DNA of 64,000 nt from Protula sp. h YS-2021 (Eukaryota; Annelida; Polychaeta; Sabellida; Serpulidae): positions 17,874,615 to 17,938,614 of the forward strand of contig OX457029.1 in the NCBI GenBank assembly GCA_949752745.1. Reading direction: 5' to 3'. The notes under the pieces were generated by a model that was not told the origin of the DNA, did not search any database, and was given only the letters and a program-made list of their open reading frames with translations. The translations under genes were made by a program, and so were the position numbers. Shown here in pieces: positions 45,601-60,600 of the stretch (position 1 is the first letter of the stretch; each line of letters begins with the position of its first letter).

Positions 45601-48600
45601 ATTTATACGGTTTTAATGAAGTTGCGAGCACAGACTTACCTGTGGCCAGGTGCTATCTGCACGATTTAATGCGGATGCAAGCACAGACTAACCTGTAGCC
45701 AGTTGTCTATTTACACGCTTTTAATGAAGTTGCGAGTACAGACGTACCTGTGGCCACTTGTCTATCTGCACGGTTTTAATGAAATTGCGAGCACAGACTT
45801 AACTGTGGCCAGGGGTCTAACTGCACGATATAATGCGGATGCAAGCGCAGACTTACCTGTAACCAGTTGTCTATTTACACGGTTTTAATGAACTTGCGGG
45901 CACAGCTTTGCCTGTGAAGAGGTGCCTATCTGCACCATTTAACGCGAATGCAAGCACAGACTTACCTGTAGCCAGTTGTCTATCTGCACGGTTTTAATGC
46001 CGTTGCGAGTAAAGATTTTACTGTGGCCATTTGTCTCTCTGCACGGTTTTAATAAAATTGCGAACACAGATTTACCGGTGGCCAGTTCCCTATCTGCACG
46101 GTTATAATAAAACTGCAAGCACAGACCTACCTGTGGCCAGGTCCCTATCTGCACGATTTAATGCGCATACAAGCATAGACTTACCTGTAGTCACTTGTCT
46201 ATCTGCACGGTTTTAATGAAGTTGCGAGCACAGACTTACCTGTCGCCAGGTGTCTATCTGCACGGATTTAATGCCGTTGCGAGCACAGATTTTTCTATGG
46301 CCACTTGTCTATCAGCACGGTTTTAAGAAAATTGGGAACACAAATTTAAATGGAACCAGTTGTCTATCTGCACGGTTTTAATAAAATTGCGAGCACAGAC
46401 TTACCTGTGGCCAGGTGTCTAACTGCACGATTTAATGCGGATGCAATCACAGACTTACCTGTAGCCGGTTGTCTATCTGCACGGTTTAATCCGGTTGTCT
46501 ATCTGCACGGTTTTAATCCGTTGCGAACACAGATTTATCTGTGGCCACTTGTCTATCTGCACGGTTTTAATAAAATTGCGAACATAGATTTAAATGAGGC
46601 CAGTTGTCTATCTGCGTGGTTTTAATAAAACTGCGAGTACAGACTTACCTGTGGCCAGGTGCCTATCTGCACGATTTAATGCGGATGCAAGCACAGACTT
46701 ACCTGTAGCCGGTTGTCTCTCTGCACGGTTTTAATGAAGTTGCGAGCACAGACTTACCTGTGACAAGGTGCCTATCTGCACCATTTAATACGGAAGCAAG
46801 CACAGATTTAATACGGAAGCAAGCACAGATTTACCTGTGGCCACTTGTCTATCTGCACGGTTTTAATAAAATTGCGAATATAGATTTAAATGTGGCCAGT
46901 TGTCTATCTGCACGGTTTTAATAACACTGCGAGCACAAACTTACCTGTGGTCAGGTGCTTATCTTCACGATTTAATGCAAGCAGAGACTTACCTGTAGCC
47001 AGTTGTCTATTTACACGGTCTTAATGAAGTTGCGAGAACAGACTTACCTGTGACGTGGTGCCTATCTGCACCATTTAATGCGAATGCAAGCACAGACTTA
47101 CCTGTAGCCAGTTGTCTATCTGCACGGTTATAATGCCATTGCGAGCACAGATTTATCTGTGGCCACTTGTCTATCTGCACGGTTTTAATAAAACTGCGAG
47201 CACAGACTTACCTGTGGCCAGGTGTGTATCTGCACGATTTAATGCGGATGCAAGGACAGACTGACCTGTAGTCAGCTGTCTATTTACACGGTTGTAATGT
47301 AGTTGCGTGCACAGACTTATCTGTGACGAGGTGACTATCTGCACCATTTAACGCGAATGCAAGCACAGAATTATCTGTAGCCAGTTGTCCATCTACACGG
47401 TTTTAATGCCGTTGCGAGTAAAGATTTATCTGTGGCTATTTGTGTCTCTGCACGGTTTTAATAAAATTGCGAACACAGATTTACCTGAGGCCAGTTGCCT
47501 ATCTGCACGGTTATAAAAAAATTGCGAGCACAGACTTACCTGTGGCCAGGTGCCTATCTGCACGATTTAATGCGCATACAAGCATAGACTTACCTGTAGT
47601 CACTTGTCTATCTGCACGGTTTTAATGAAGTTGCGAGCACAGACTTACCTGTCGCCAGGTGTCTATCTGCACGGATTTAATGCCGTTGCGAGCACAGATT
47701 TTTCTATGGCCACTTGTCTATCAGCACGGTTTTAAGAAAATTGGGAACACAAATTTAAATGTGGCCAGTTGTCTATCTGCACGGTTTTAATAAAATTGCG
47801 AGCACAGACTTACCTGTGGCCAGGTGTCTAACTGCACCATTTAACGCGAATACAAGCACAGAATTACCTGTAGCCAGTTGTCTATCTACACGGTTATAAT
47901 GCCGTTGCGAGTAAAGATTTATCTGTGGCAAATTGTCTCTCTGCACGGTTTTAATAAAATTGCGAACACAGATTCACCTGAGGCCAGTTGCCTATCTGCA
48001 CGGTTATAAAAAAATTGCGAGCACAGACTTACCTGTGGCCAGGTGCCTATCTGCACGATTTAATGCGCATACAAGCATAGACTTACCTGTAGTCACTTGT
48101 CTATCTGCACGGTTTAAATGAAGTTGCGAGCACAGACTTACCTGTCGCCAGGTATCTATCTGCACGGATTTAATACCGTTGCGAGCACAGATTTTTCTAT
48201 GGCCACTTGTCTATCAGCACGGTTTTAAGAAAATTGGGAACATCAATTTAAATGTGACCAGTTGTCTATCTGCACGGTTTTAATAAAATTGCGAGCACAG
48301 ATTTACCTGTGGCCAGGTGTCTAACTGCACGATTTAATGCGGATGCAATCACAGACTTACCTGTAGCCGGTTGTCTATCTGCACGGTTTTAATCCGTTGC
48401 GAACACAGATTTATCTGTGGCCACTTGTCTATCTGCACGGTTTTAATAAAATTGCGAACATAGATTTAAATGAGGCCAGTTGTCTATCTGCGTGGTTTTA
48501 ATAAAACTGCGAGTACAGACTTACCTGTGGCCAGGTGCCTATCTGCACGATTTAATGCGGATGCAAGCACAGACTTACCTGTGAGCAGTTGTCTATCTGC

Positions 48601-51600
48601 ACGGTTTTAATGCCGTTGCGAGAACAGACTTATCTGTGGCCACTTGTCTATCTGCACGGTTTTAATGAAATTGCGAGCACAGACTTAACTGTGGCCAGGG
48701 GTCTAACTGCACGATTTAATGCGGATGCAAGCGCAGACTTACCTGTAATCAGTTGTCTATTTACACGGTTTTAATGAACTTGCGGGCACAGCTTTGCCTG
48801 TGAAGAGGTGCCTATCTGCACCATTTAACGCGAATGCAAGCACAGACTTACCTGTAGCCAGTTGTCTATCTGCACGGTTTCAATGCCGATGCGAGCACAG
48901 ATTTATCTGTGACCACTTGTCTATCTGCACGGTTTTAATAAAACTGCGAGCACAGACTTACCTGTGGCCAGGTGTCTATCTGCACGATTTAATGCGGATG
49001 CAAGGACAGACTTACCTGTAGCCAGTTGTCTATTTACACGGTTGTAATGTAGTTGCAAGCACAGACTTATCTGTGACGAGGTGACTATCTGCACGGATTT
49101 AATGCCGTTGCGAGCACAGACTTACCTGTGGCCAGGTGTCTAACTGCACGATTTAATGCGGATGCAATCACAGATTTACCTGTAGCCGGTTGTCTATCTG
49201 CACGGTTTTAATCCGGTCGTCTATCTGCACGGTTTCAATCCGTTGCGAACACAGATTTATCTGTGGCCACTTGTCTATCTGCACGGTTTTAATAAAATTG
49301 CGAACATAGATTTAAATGAGGCCAGTTGTCTATCTGCGTGGTTTTAATAAAACTGCGAGTACAGACTTACCTGTGGCCAGGTGCCTATCTGCACGATTTA
49401 ATGCGGATGCAAGCACAGACTTACCTGTGAGCAGTTGTCTATCTGCACGGTTTTAATGCCGTTGCGAGAACAGACTTATCTGTGGCCACTTGTCTATCTG
49501 CACGGTTTTAATGAAATTGCGAGCACAGACTTAACTGTGGCCAGGGGTCTAACTGCACGATTTAATGCGGATGCAAGCGCAGACTTACCTGTAATCAGTT
49601 GTTTATTTACACGGTTTTAATGAACTTGCGGGCACAGCTTTGCCTGTGAAGAGGTGCCTATCTGCACCATTTAACGCGAATGCAAGCACAGACTTACCTG
49701 TAGCCAGTTGTCTATCTGCACGGTTTCAATGCCGATGCGAGCACAGATTTATCTGTGACCACTTGTCTATCTGCACGGTTTTAATAAAACTGCGAGCACA
49801 GACTTACCTGTGGCCAGGTGTCTATCTGCACGATTTAATGCGGATGCAAGGACAGACTTACCTGTAGCCAGTTGTCTATTTACACGGTTGTAATGTAGTT
49901 GCAAGCACAGACTTATCTGTGACGAGGTGACTATCTGCACGGATTTAATGCCGTTGCGAGCACAGACTTACCTGTGGCCAGGTGTCTAACTGCACGATTT
50001 AATGCGGATGCAATCACAGATTTACCTGTAGCCGGTTGTCTATCTGCACGGTTTTAATCCGGTCGTCTATCTACACGGTTTCAATCCGTTGCGAACACAG
50101 ATTTATCTGTGGCTACTTGTCTATCTGCACGGTTTTAATAAAATTTCGAGCACAGACTTAACTGTGGCCAGGGGTCTAACTGCACGATTTAATGCGGATG
50201 CAAGCGCAGACTTACCTGTAATCAGTTGTCTATTTACACGGTTTTAATGAACTTGCGGGCACAGCTTTGCCTGTGAAGAGGTGCCTATCTGCACCATTTA
50301 ACGCGAATGCAAGCACAGACTTACCTGTAGCCAGTTGTCTATCTACACGGTTTCAATGCCGTTGCGAGCACAGATTTATCTGTGACCACTTGTCTATCTG
50401 CACGGTTTTAATAAAACTGCGAGCACAGACTTACCTGTGGCCAGGTGTCTATCTGCACGATTTAATGCGGATGCAAGGACAGACTTACCTGTAGCCAGTT
50501 GTCTATTTACACGGTTGTAATGTAGTTGCAAGCACAGACTTATCTGTGACGAGGTGACTATCTGCACGGATTTAATGCCGTTGCGAGCACAGACTTACCT
50601 GTGGCCAGGTGTCTAACTGCACGATTTAATGCGGATGCAATCACAGATTTACCTGTAGCCGGTTGTCTATCTGCACGGTTTTAATCCGGTCGTCTATCTG
50701 CACGGTTTCAATCCGTTGCGAACACAGATTTATCTGTGGCTACTTGTCTATCTGCACGGTTTTAATAAAATTTCGAGCACAGACTTACCTGTGGCCAGGT
50801 GTCTATCTGCACGACTTAATGCGGAAGCAAGCATAGACTGACCTGTAGCCAGTTGTCTATCTGCATGGTTTTAATGAAGTTGCGAGCACAGACCTACCTG
50901 CGGCCGGTTGTCTATCTGCACGATTTTAATAAAATCGCGAACACAGACTTATCTGTGGATAGTTGTCTATCTGCACGGTTTTAATAAAATTGTGAACACA
51001 GATTTAAATGTGGCCAGTTGTCCATCTGCACGGTTTAACTAAAATTGTGAGCACAGACTTACCTATGGCCAGGTGCCTATCTGCACGATTTAATGCGATT
51101 GCAAGCACAGATTTACCTGTGAGCAGTTGTCTATCTCCACGGTTTTAATGCCGTTCCTAGCACAGATTTCTCTGTGGCCACTTGTCTCTCTGCACGGTTT
51201 TAATAAAATTGCGAGCACAGACTTACCTGTGGCCAGGGGTCTAACTGCACGATTTAATGCGGATGTAAGCACAGACTTACCTGTAGCCGATTGTCTATCT
51301 GCACGGTTTTAATGCCGTTGCGAACACAGATTTACCTGTGGCCAGTTGTCTATCTGCACGGTTATAATAAAGTTGCGAAAATAGATTTAAATGTGGCCAG
51401 TTGTCTATCTGCACGGTTTTAATAAAACTGCGAGCACAGACTTACCTGTGGCCAGGTGCTTATCTGCGCGATTTAACGCGGAAGCAAGCACAGACTTACC
51501 TGTAGCCAGTTGTCTATTTATACGGTTTTAATGAAGTTGCGAGCACAGACTTACCTGTGGCCAGGTGCTATCTGCACGATTTAATGCGGATGCAAGCACA

Positions 51601-54600
51601 GACTAACCTGTAGCCAGTTGTCTATTTACACGCTTTTAATGAAGTTGCGAGTACAGACGTACCTGTGGCCAGGTGCCTATCTGGACGATTTAATGCGGAT
51701 GCAAGCACAGACTTACCTGTGAGCAGTTGTCTATCTGCACGGTTATAATGCCGTTGCGAGGACAGACTTATCTGTGGCCACTTGTCTATCTGCACGGTTT
51801 TAATGAAATTGCGAGCACAGACTTAACTGTGGCCAGGGGTCTAACTGCACGATATAATGCGGATGCAAGCGCAGACTTACCTGTAACCAGTTGTCTATTT
51901 ACACGGTTTTAATGAACTTGCGGGCACAGCTTTGCCTGTGAAGAGGTGCCTATCTGCACCATTTAACGCGAATGCAAGCACAGACTTACCTGTAGCCAGT
52001 TGTCTATCTGCACGGTTTTAATGCCGTTGCGAGTAAAGATTTTACTGTGGCCATTTGTCTCTCTGCACGGTTTTAATAAAATTGCGAACACAGATTTACC
52101 GGTGGCCAGTTCCCTATCTGCACGGTTATAATAAAACTGCAAGCACAGACCTACCTGTGGCCAGGTCCCTATCTGCACGATTTAATGCGCATACAAGCAT
52201 AGACTTACCTGTAGTCACTTGTCTATCTGCACGGTTTTAATGAAGTTGCGAGCACAGACTTACCTGTCGCCAGGTGTCTATCTGCACGGATTTAATTCCG
52301 TTGCGAGCACAGATTTTTCTATGGCCACTTGTCTATCAGCACGGTTTTAAGAAAATTGGGAACACAAATTTAAATGGAACCAGTTGTCTATCTGCACGGT
52401 TTTAATAAAATTGCGAGCACAGACTTACCTGTGGCCAGGTGTCTAACTGCACGATTTAATGCGGATGCAATCATAGACTTACCTGTAGCCGGTTGTCTAT
52501 CTGCACGGTTTAATCCGGTTGTCTATCTGCACGGTTTTAATCCGTTGCGAACACAGATTTATCTGTGGCCACTTGTCTATCTGCACGGTTTTAATAAAAT
52601 TGCGAACATAGATTTAAATGAGGCCAGTTGTCTATCTGCGTGGTTTTAATAAAACTGCGAGTACAGACTTACCTGTGGCCAGGTGCCTATCTGCACGATT
52701 TAATGCGGATGCAAGCACAGACTTACCTGTAGCCGGTTGTCTCTCTGCACGGTTTTAATGAAGTTGCGAGCACAGACTTACCTGTGACAAGGTGCCTATC
52801 TGCACCATTTAATACGGAAGCAAGCACAGATTTACCTGTGGCCACTTGTCTATCTGCACGGTTTTAATAAAATTGCGAATATAGATTTAAATGTGGCCAG
52901 TTGTCTATCTGCACGGTTTTAATAAAACTGCGAGCACAAACTTACCTGTGGTCAGGTGCCTATCTGCACGATTAAATGCAAGCACAGACTTACCTGTAGC
53001 CAGTTGTCTATTTACACGGTCTTAATGAAGTTGCGAGAACAGACTTACCTGTGACGTGGTGCCTATCTGCACCATTTAATGCGAATGCAAGCACAGACTT
53101 ACCTGTAGCCAGTTGTCTATCTGCACGGTTATAGTGCCATTGCGAGAACAGATTTATCTGTGGCCACTTGTCTATCTGCACGGTTTTAATAAAATTGCGA
53201 ACATAGACTAACCTGTGGCCAGTTGCCTATCTGCACGGTTTTAATAAAATTGCGAGGACAGACATACCTGTGGCCAGGTGCCTATCTGTACGATTTAATG
53301 CGCATACAAGCCGTTGCGAGCACAGATTTATCTGTGGCCACTTGTCTATCTGCACGGTTTTAATAAAATTGCGAGCACAGACTTACCTGTGGCCAGGTGT
53401 CTATCTGCACGATTTAATGCGGAGGCAAGCACAGACTGACCTGTAGCCAGTTGTCTATGTGCATGGTTTTAATGAAGTTGCGAGCACAGGCCTACCTGCG
53501 GCCGGTTGTCTATCTGCACGATTTTAATAAAATTGCGAACACAGACTTATCTGTGGATAGTTGTCTATCTGCACGGTTTTAATAAAATTGTCAACACAGA
53601 TTTAAATGTGGCCACTTGTCCATCTGCACGGTTTTACTAAAATTGTGAGCACACACTTACCTATGGCCAGGTGCCTGCACGATTTAATGCGATTGCAAGC
53701 GCAGATTTACCTGTGATCAGTTATCTATCTGCACGGTTTTAATGCCGTTCCTAGCACAGATTTATCTGTGGCCACTTGTCTATCTGCACGGTTTTAATGA
53801 AGTTGCGAGCACAGACTAACCGTGGCCAGGTGTCTATCTGCACGGTTTTAATGCCGTTGCGAGAACAGATTTATCTGTGGCCACTTGTCTATCTGCACGG
53901 TTTTAATAAAATTGCGAGCACAGACTAACCTGTGATCCGGTGTCTAACTGCACGATTGAATGCGGATGCAAGAACAGACTAACCTGTAGCCAGTTGACTA
54001 TCTCTGTTCAATTTTAAGAAAATTGCGAACACAAATTTAAATGTGACCAGTTGTCTATCTGCACGGTTTTAATAAAATTGCGAGCACAGATTTACCTGTG
54101 GCCAGGTGCCTATCTGTACGATTTAATGCGCATACAAGCCGTTGCGAGCACAGATTTATCTGTGGCCACTTGTCTATCTGCACGGTTTTAATAAAATTGC
54201 GAGCACAGACTTACCTGTGGCCAGGTGTCTATCTGCACGATTTAATGCGGAGGCAAGCACAGACTGACCTGTAGCCAGTTGTCTATGTGCATGGTTTTAA
54301 TGAAGTTGCGAGCACAGGCCTACCTGCGGCCGGTTGTCTATCTGCACGATTTTAATAAAACTGCGAACACAGACTTATCTGTGGATAGTTGTCTATCTGC
54401 ACGGTTTTAATAAAATTGTCAACACAGATTTAAATGTGGCCACTTGTCCATCTGCACGGTTTTACTAAAATTGTGAGCACACACTTACCTATGGCCAGTT
54501 GCCTGCACGATTTAATGCGATTGCAAGCACAGATTTACCTGTGATCAGTTATCTATCTGCACGGTTTTAATGCCGTTCCTAGCACAGATTTATCTGTGGC

Positions 54601-57600
54601 CACTTGTCTATCTGCACGGTTTTAATGAAGTTGCGAGCACAGACTAACCGTGGCCAGGTGTCTATCTGCACGGTTTTAATGCCGTTGCGAGAACAGATTT
54701 ATCTGTGGCCACTTGTCTATCTGCACGGTTTTAATAAAATTGCGAGCACAGACTAACCTGTGATCCGGTGTCTAACTGCACGATTGAATGCGGATGCAAG
54801 AACAGACTAACCTGTAGCCAGTTGACTATCTCTGTTCAATTTTAAGAAAATTGCGAACACAAATTTAAATGTGACCAGTTGTCTATCTGCACGGTTTTAA
54901 TAAAATTGCGAGCACAGATTTACCTGTGGCCAGGTGTCTAACTGCACGATTTAATGCGGAGGCAAGCACAGACTGACCTGTAGCCAGTTGTCTATCTGCA
55001 TGGTTTTAATGAAGTTGCGAGCACAGACCTACCTGCGGCCGGTTGTCTATCTGCACGATTTTAATAAAATTGCGAACACAGACTTACCTGTGAATAGTTG
55101 TCTATCTGCACGGTTTGAATAAAATTGTGAACACAGATTTAAATGTGGCCAGTTGTCCATCTGCACGGTTTTACTAAAATTGTGAGCACAGACTTACCTA
55201 TGGCCAGTTCCCTATCTGCACGATTTAATGCGATTGCAAGCACAGATTTACCTGTGATCAGTTGTCTATCTGCACGGTTTTAATGCCGTTGCTAGCAAAG
55301 ATTTATCTGTGGCCACTTGTCTATCTTCACGGTTTTAATGAAATTGCGAGCTCAGACTTACCTGTGGCCAGGTGTCTAACTTCACAATTTAATGCGGATG
55401 CAAGCACAGACTTACCTGAAGCCGGTTGTCTATCTGCACGGTTTTAATGCCGTTCCGAACAAAGATTTACCTGTGGCCAGTTGTCTATCTGCACGGTTTT
55501 AATGCCGTTCCGAACAAAGATTTATCTGTGGCCATTTGTCTCTCTGCACGGTTTTAATAAAATTGCGAACACAGATTTACCTGAGGCCAGTTGCCTATCT
55601 GCACGGTTATAAAAAAATTGCGAGCACAGACTTACCTGTGGCCAGGTGCCTATCTGCACGATTTAATGCGCATACAAGCATAGACTTACCTGTAGTCACT
55701 TGTCTATCTGCACGGTTTTAATGAAGTTGCGAGCACAGACTTACCTGTCGCCAGGTGTCTATCTGCACGGATTTAATGCCGTTGCGAGCACAGATTTTTC
55801 TATGGCCACTTGTCTATCAGCACGGTTTTAAGAAAATTGGGAACACAAATTTAAATGTGACCAGTTGTCTATCTGCACGGTTTTAATAAAATTGCGAGCA
55901 CAGACTTACCTGTGGCCAGGTGTCTAACTGCACCATTTAACGCGAATACAAGCACAGAATTACCTGTAGCCAGTTGTCTATCTACACGGTTATAATGCCG
56001 TTGCGAGTAAAGATTTATCTGTGGCAAATTGTCTCTCTGCACGGTTTTAATAAAATTGCGAACACAGATTCACCTGAGGCCAGTTGCCTATCTGCACGGT
56101 TATAAAAAAATTGCGAGCACAGACTTACCTGTGGCCAGGTGCCTATCTGCACGATTTAATGCGCATACAAGCATAGACTTACCTGTAGTCACTTGTCTAT
56201 CTGCACGGTTTAAATGAAGTTGCGAGCACAGACTTACCTGTCGCCAGGTATCTATATGCACGGATTTAATACCGTTGCGAGCACAGATTTTTCTATGGCC
56301 ACTTGTCTATCAGCACGGTTTTAAGAAAATTGGGAACATAAATTTAAATGTGACCAGTTGTCTATCTGCACCGTTTTAATAAAATTGCGAGCACAGATTT
56401 ACCTGTGGCCAGGTGTCTAACTGCACGATTTAATGCGGATGCAATCACAGACTTACCTGTAGCCGGTTGTCTATCTGCACGGTTTTAATCCGTTGCGAAC
56501 ACAGATTTATCTGTGGCCACTTGTCTATCTGCACGGTTTTAATAAAATTGCGAACATAGATTTAAATGAGGCCAGTTGTCTATCTGCGTGGTTTTAATAA
56601 AACTGCGAGAACAGACTTACCTGTGGCCAGGTGCCTATCTGCACGATTTAATGCGGATGCAAGCACAGACTTACCTGTAGCCGGTTGTCTCTCTGCACGG
56701 TTTTAATGAAGTTGCGAGCACAGACTTACCTGTGACAAGGTGCCTATCTGCACCATTTAATACGGAAGCAAGCACAGATTTACCTGTGGCCACTTGTCTA
56801 TCTGCACGGTTTTAATAAAATTGCGAATATAGATTTAAATGTGGCCAGTTGTCTATCTGCACGGTTTTAATAAAACTGCGAGCACAAACTTACCTGTGGT
56901 CAGGTGCCTATCTGCACGATTAAATGCAAGCACAGACTTACCTGTAGCCAGTTGTCTATTTACACGGTCTTAATGAAGTTGCGAGAACAGACTTACCTGT
57001 GACGTGGTGCCTATCTGCACCATTTAATGCGAATGCAAGCACAGACTTACCTGTAGCCAGTTGTCTATCTGCACGGTTATAGTGCCATTGCGAGAACAGA
57101 TTTATCTGTGGCCACTTGTCTATCTGCACGGTTTTAATAAAATTGCGAACATAGACTAACCTGTGGCCAGTTGCCTATCTGCACGGTTTTAATAAAATTG
57201 CGAGGACAGACATACCTGTGGCCAGGTGCCTATCTGTACGATTTAATGCGCATACAAGCCGTTGCGAGCACAGATTTATCTGTGGCCACTTGTCTATCTG
57301 CACGGTTTTAATAAAATTGCGAGCACAGACTTACCTGTGGCCAGGTGTCTATCTGCACGATTTAATGCGGAGGCAAGCACAGACTGACCTGTAGCCAGTT
57401 GTCTATGTGCATGGTTTTAATGAAGTTGCGAGCACAGGCCTACCTGCGGCCGGTTGTCTATCTGCACGATTTTAATAAAACTGCGAACACAGACTTATCT
57501 GTGGATAGTTGTCTATCTGCACGGTTTTAATAAAATTGTCAACACAGATTTAAATGTGGCCAGTTGTCCATCTGCACGGTTTTACTAAAATTGTGAGCAC

Positions 57601-60600
57601 ACACTTACCTATGGCCAGTTGCCTGCACGATTTAATGCGATTGCAAGCACAGATTTACCTGTGATCAGTTATCTATCTGCACGGTTTTAATGCCGTTCCT
57701 AGCACAGATTTATCTGTGGCCACTTGTCTATCTGCACGGTTTTAATGAAGTTGCGAGCACAGACTAACCGTGGCCAGGTGTCTATCTGCACGGTTTTAAT
57801 GCCGTTGCGAGAACAGATTTATCTGTGGCCACTTGTCTATCTGCACGGTTTTAATAAAATTGCGAGCACAGACTAACCTGTGATCCGGTGTCTAACTGCA
57901 CGATTGAATGCGGATGCAAGAACAGACTAACCTGTAGCCAGTTGACTATCTCTGTTCAATTTTAAGAAAATTGCGAACACAAATTTAAATGTGACCAGTT
58001 GTCTATCTGCACGGTTTTAATAAAATTGCGAGCACAGATTTACCTGTGGCCAGGTGTCTAACTGCACGATTTAATGCGGAGGCAAGCACAGACTGACCTG
58101 TAGCCAGTTGTCTATCTGCATGGTTTTAATGAAGTTGCGAGCACAGACCTACCTGCGGCCGGTTGTCTATCTGCACGATTTTAATAAAATTGCGAACACA
58201 GACTTACCTGTGAATAGTTGTCTATCTGCACGGTTTGAATAAAATTGTGAACACAGATTTAAATGTGGCCAGTTGTCCATCTGCACGGTTTTACTAAAAT
58301 TGTGAGCACAGACTTACCTATGGCCAGTTCCCTATCTGCACGATTTAATGCGATTGCAAGCACAGATTTACCTGTGATCAGTTGTCTATCTGCACGGTTT
58401 TAATGCCGTTGCTAGCAAAGATTTATCTGTGGCCACTTGTCTATCTTCACGGTTTTAATGAAATTGCGAGCTCAGACTTACCTGTGGCCAGGTGTCTAAC
58501 TTCACAATTTAATGCGGATGCAAGCACAGACTTACCTGAAGCCGGTTGTCTATCTGCACGGTTTTAATGCCGTTCCGAACAAAGATTTACCTGTGGCCAG
58601 TTGTCTATCTGCACGGTTTTAATAAAACTGCAAGCACAGACTTACCTGTGGCCAGGTGCCTATCTGCGCGATTTAACGGGGATGCAAGCACAGACCTACC
58701 TGTAGCCAGTTGTCTATTTACACGCTTTTAATGAAGTTGCGAGCACAGACATACCTGTGGCCAGGTGCCTATCTGGACGATTTAATGCGGATGCAAGCAC
58801 AGACTTACCTGTGATCAGTTGTCTATCTGCACGGTTTTAATGCCGTTGCGAGCACAGATTGATCTGTGACCACTTGTCTATTTACACGCTTTTAATGAAG
58901 TTGCGAGCACAGACATACCTGTAGTCACTTGTCTACCTGCACGGTTTTAATGAAGTTGCGAGCACAGACTTACCTGTCGCCAGGTGTCTATCTGCTCGGA
59001 TTTAATGCCGTTGCGAGCACAGATTTTTCTATGGCCACTTGTCTATCAGCACGGTTTTAAGAAAACTGCGAACACAGATTTAAATGTGACCAGTTGTCTA
59101 TCTGCACGGTTTTAATCCGTTGCGAACACAGACTTATCTGTGGCCAGTTGTCTATCTGCACGGTTTTAATAAAATTGCGAGGACAGACATACCTGTGTCC
59201 AGATGCCTATCTGCATGATTTAATGCGCATACAAGCATAGGCCTACCTGTAGCCACTTGTCTATCTGCACGGTTTTAATGCCGTTGCGAGCACAGATTTA
59301 TCTGTGGCCACTTGTCTATCTGCACGGTTTTAATAAAATTGCGAGCACAAACTTACTTGTGGCCAGGTGTCTATCTGCACGATTTAATGCGGAGGCAAGC
59401 ACAGACTGACCTGTAGCCAGTTGTCTATCTGCATGATTTTAATGAAGTTGCGAGCACAGATCTACCTGCGGCCTGTTGTCTATCTGCACGATTTTAATAA
59501 AATTGCGAACACAGACTTATCTGTGGATAGTTGTCTATCTGCACGGTTCTAAAAAAATTGCGAAAACAGATTTAAATGTGGCCAGCTGTCAGTCTGCACG
59601 GTTTTACTAAAATTGTGAGCACACACTTACCTATGGCCAGGTGCCTATCTGCGCGATTTATTGCGATTGCAAGCACAGATATACCTGTGATCAGTTGTCT
59701 ATCTGCACGATTTTAATGCCGTTGCTAGCACAGATTTATCTGTGGCCACTTGTCTATCTGCACGGTTTTAATGAAACTGCGAGCGCAGACTTACCTGTGG
59801 CCAGGTGTCTTACTGCACGATTGAATGCGGATGCAAGCACAGACTTACCTGTAGCCGGTTGTCTATCTGCACGGTTTTAATGCCGTTGTGAACACAGATT
59901 TACCTGTGGCAAGTTGTCTATCTGCACGGTTTTAATAAAGATGCGAACACAGATTTAAATGTGGCCAGTTGTCTATCTGCACGGTTTTAATAAAACTGCG
60001 AGTACAGACTTACCTGTGGCCAGGTACCTATCTGCGCGATTTAACGCGGATGCAACCACAGACTTACCTGTAGCCAGTGGTCTATTTATACGGTTTTAAT
60101 GACGTTGCGAGCACAGACTTACCTGTGGCCAGGTGCCTATCTGTACCGTTTAATGCGAATGCAAGCATAGACTTACCTGCAGCCACTTGTCTATCTGCAC
60201 GGTCTTAATGAAGTTAAGAGCACAGACTTACCTTTGGCAGGTGTCTATCTGCACAGTTTTCATGCCGTTGCGAGCACAGATTTATTTGTGGCCCGTTGTC
60301 TATCTGCACGGTTTTAATGCCGTTGTGAGAACAGATATATCCGTGGCCACTTCTCTATCTGCACGGTTTTCATGAAATTGCGAGCACAGACTTAGCTGTG
60401 GCCAGGGGTCTAACTGCACGATTTAATGCGGATGCAAGCAGAGATTTACCTGTAGCCAGTTGTCTATTTATACGGTTTTAATGAAGTTGCGAGCACAGAC
60501 TTACCTGTGGCCAGGTGCCTATCTGCGCGATTTAACGCGGATGCAAGCACAGACTTACCTGAAGCCAGTCGTCTATTTATACGGTTTTAATGAAGTTACG

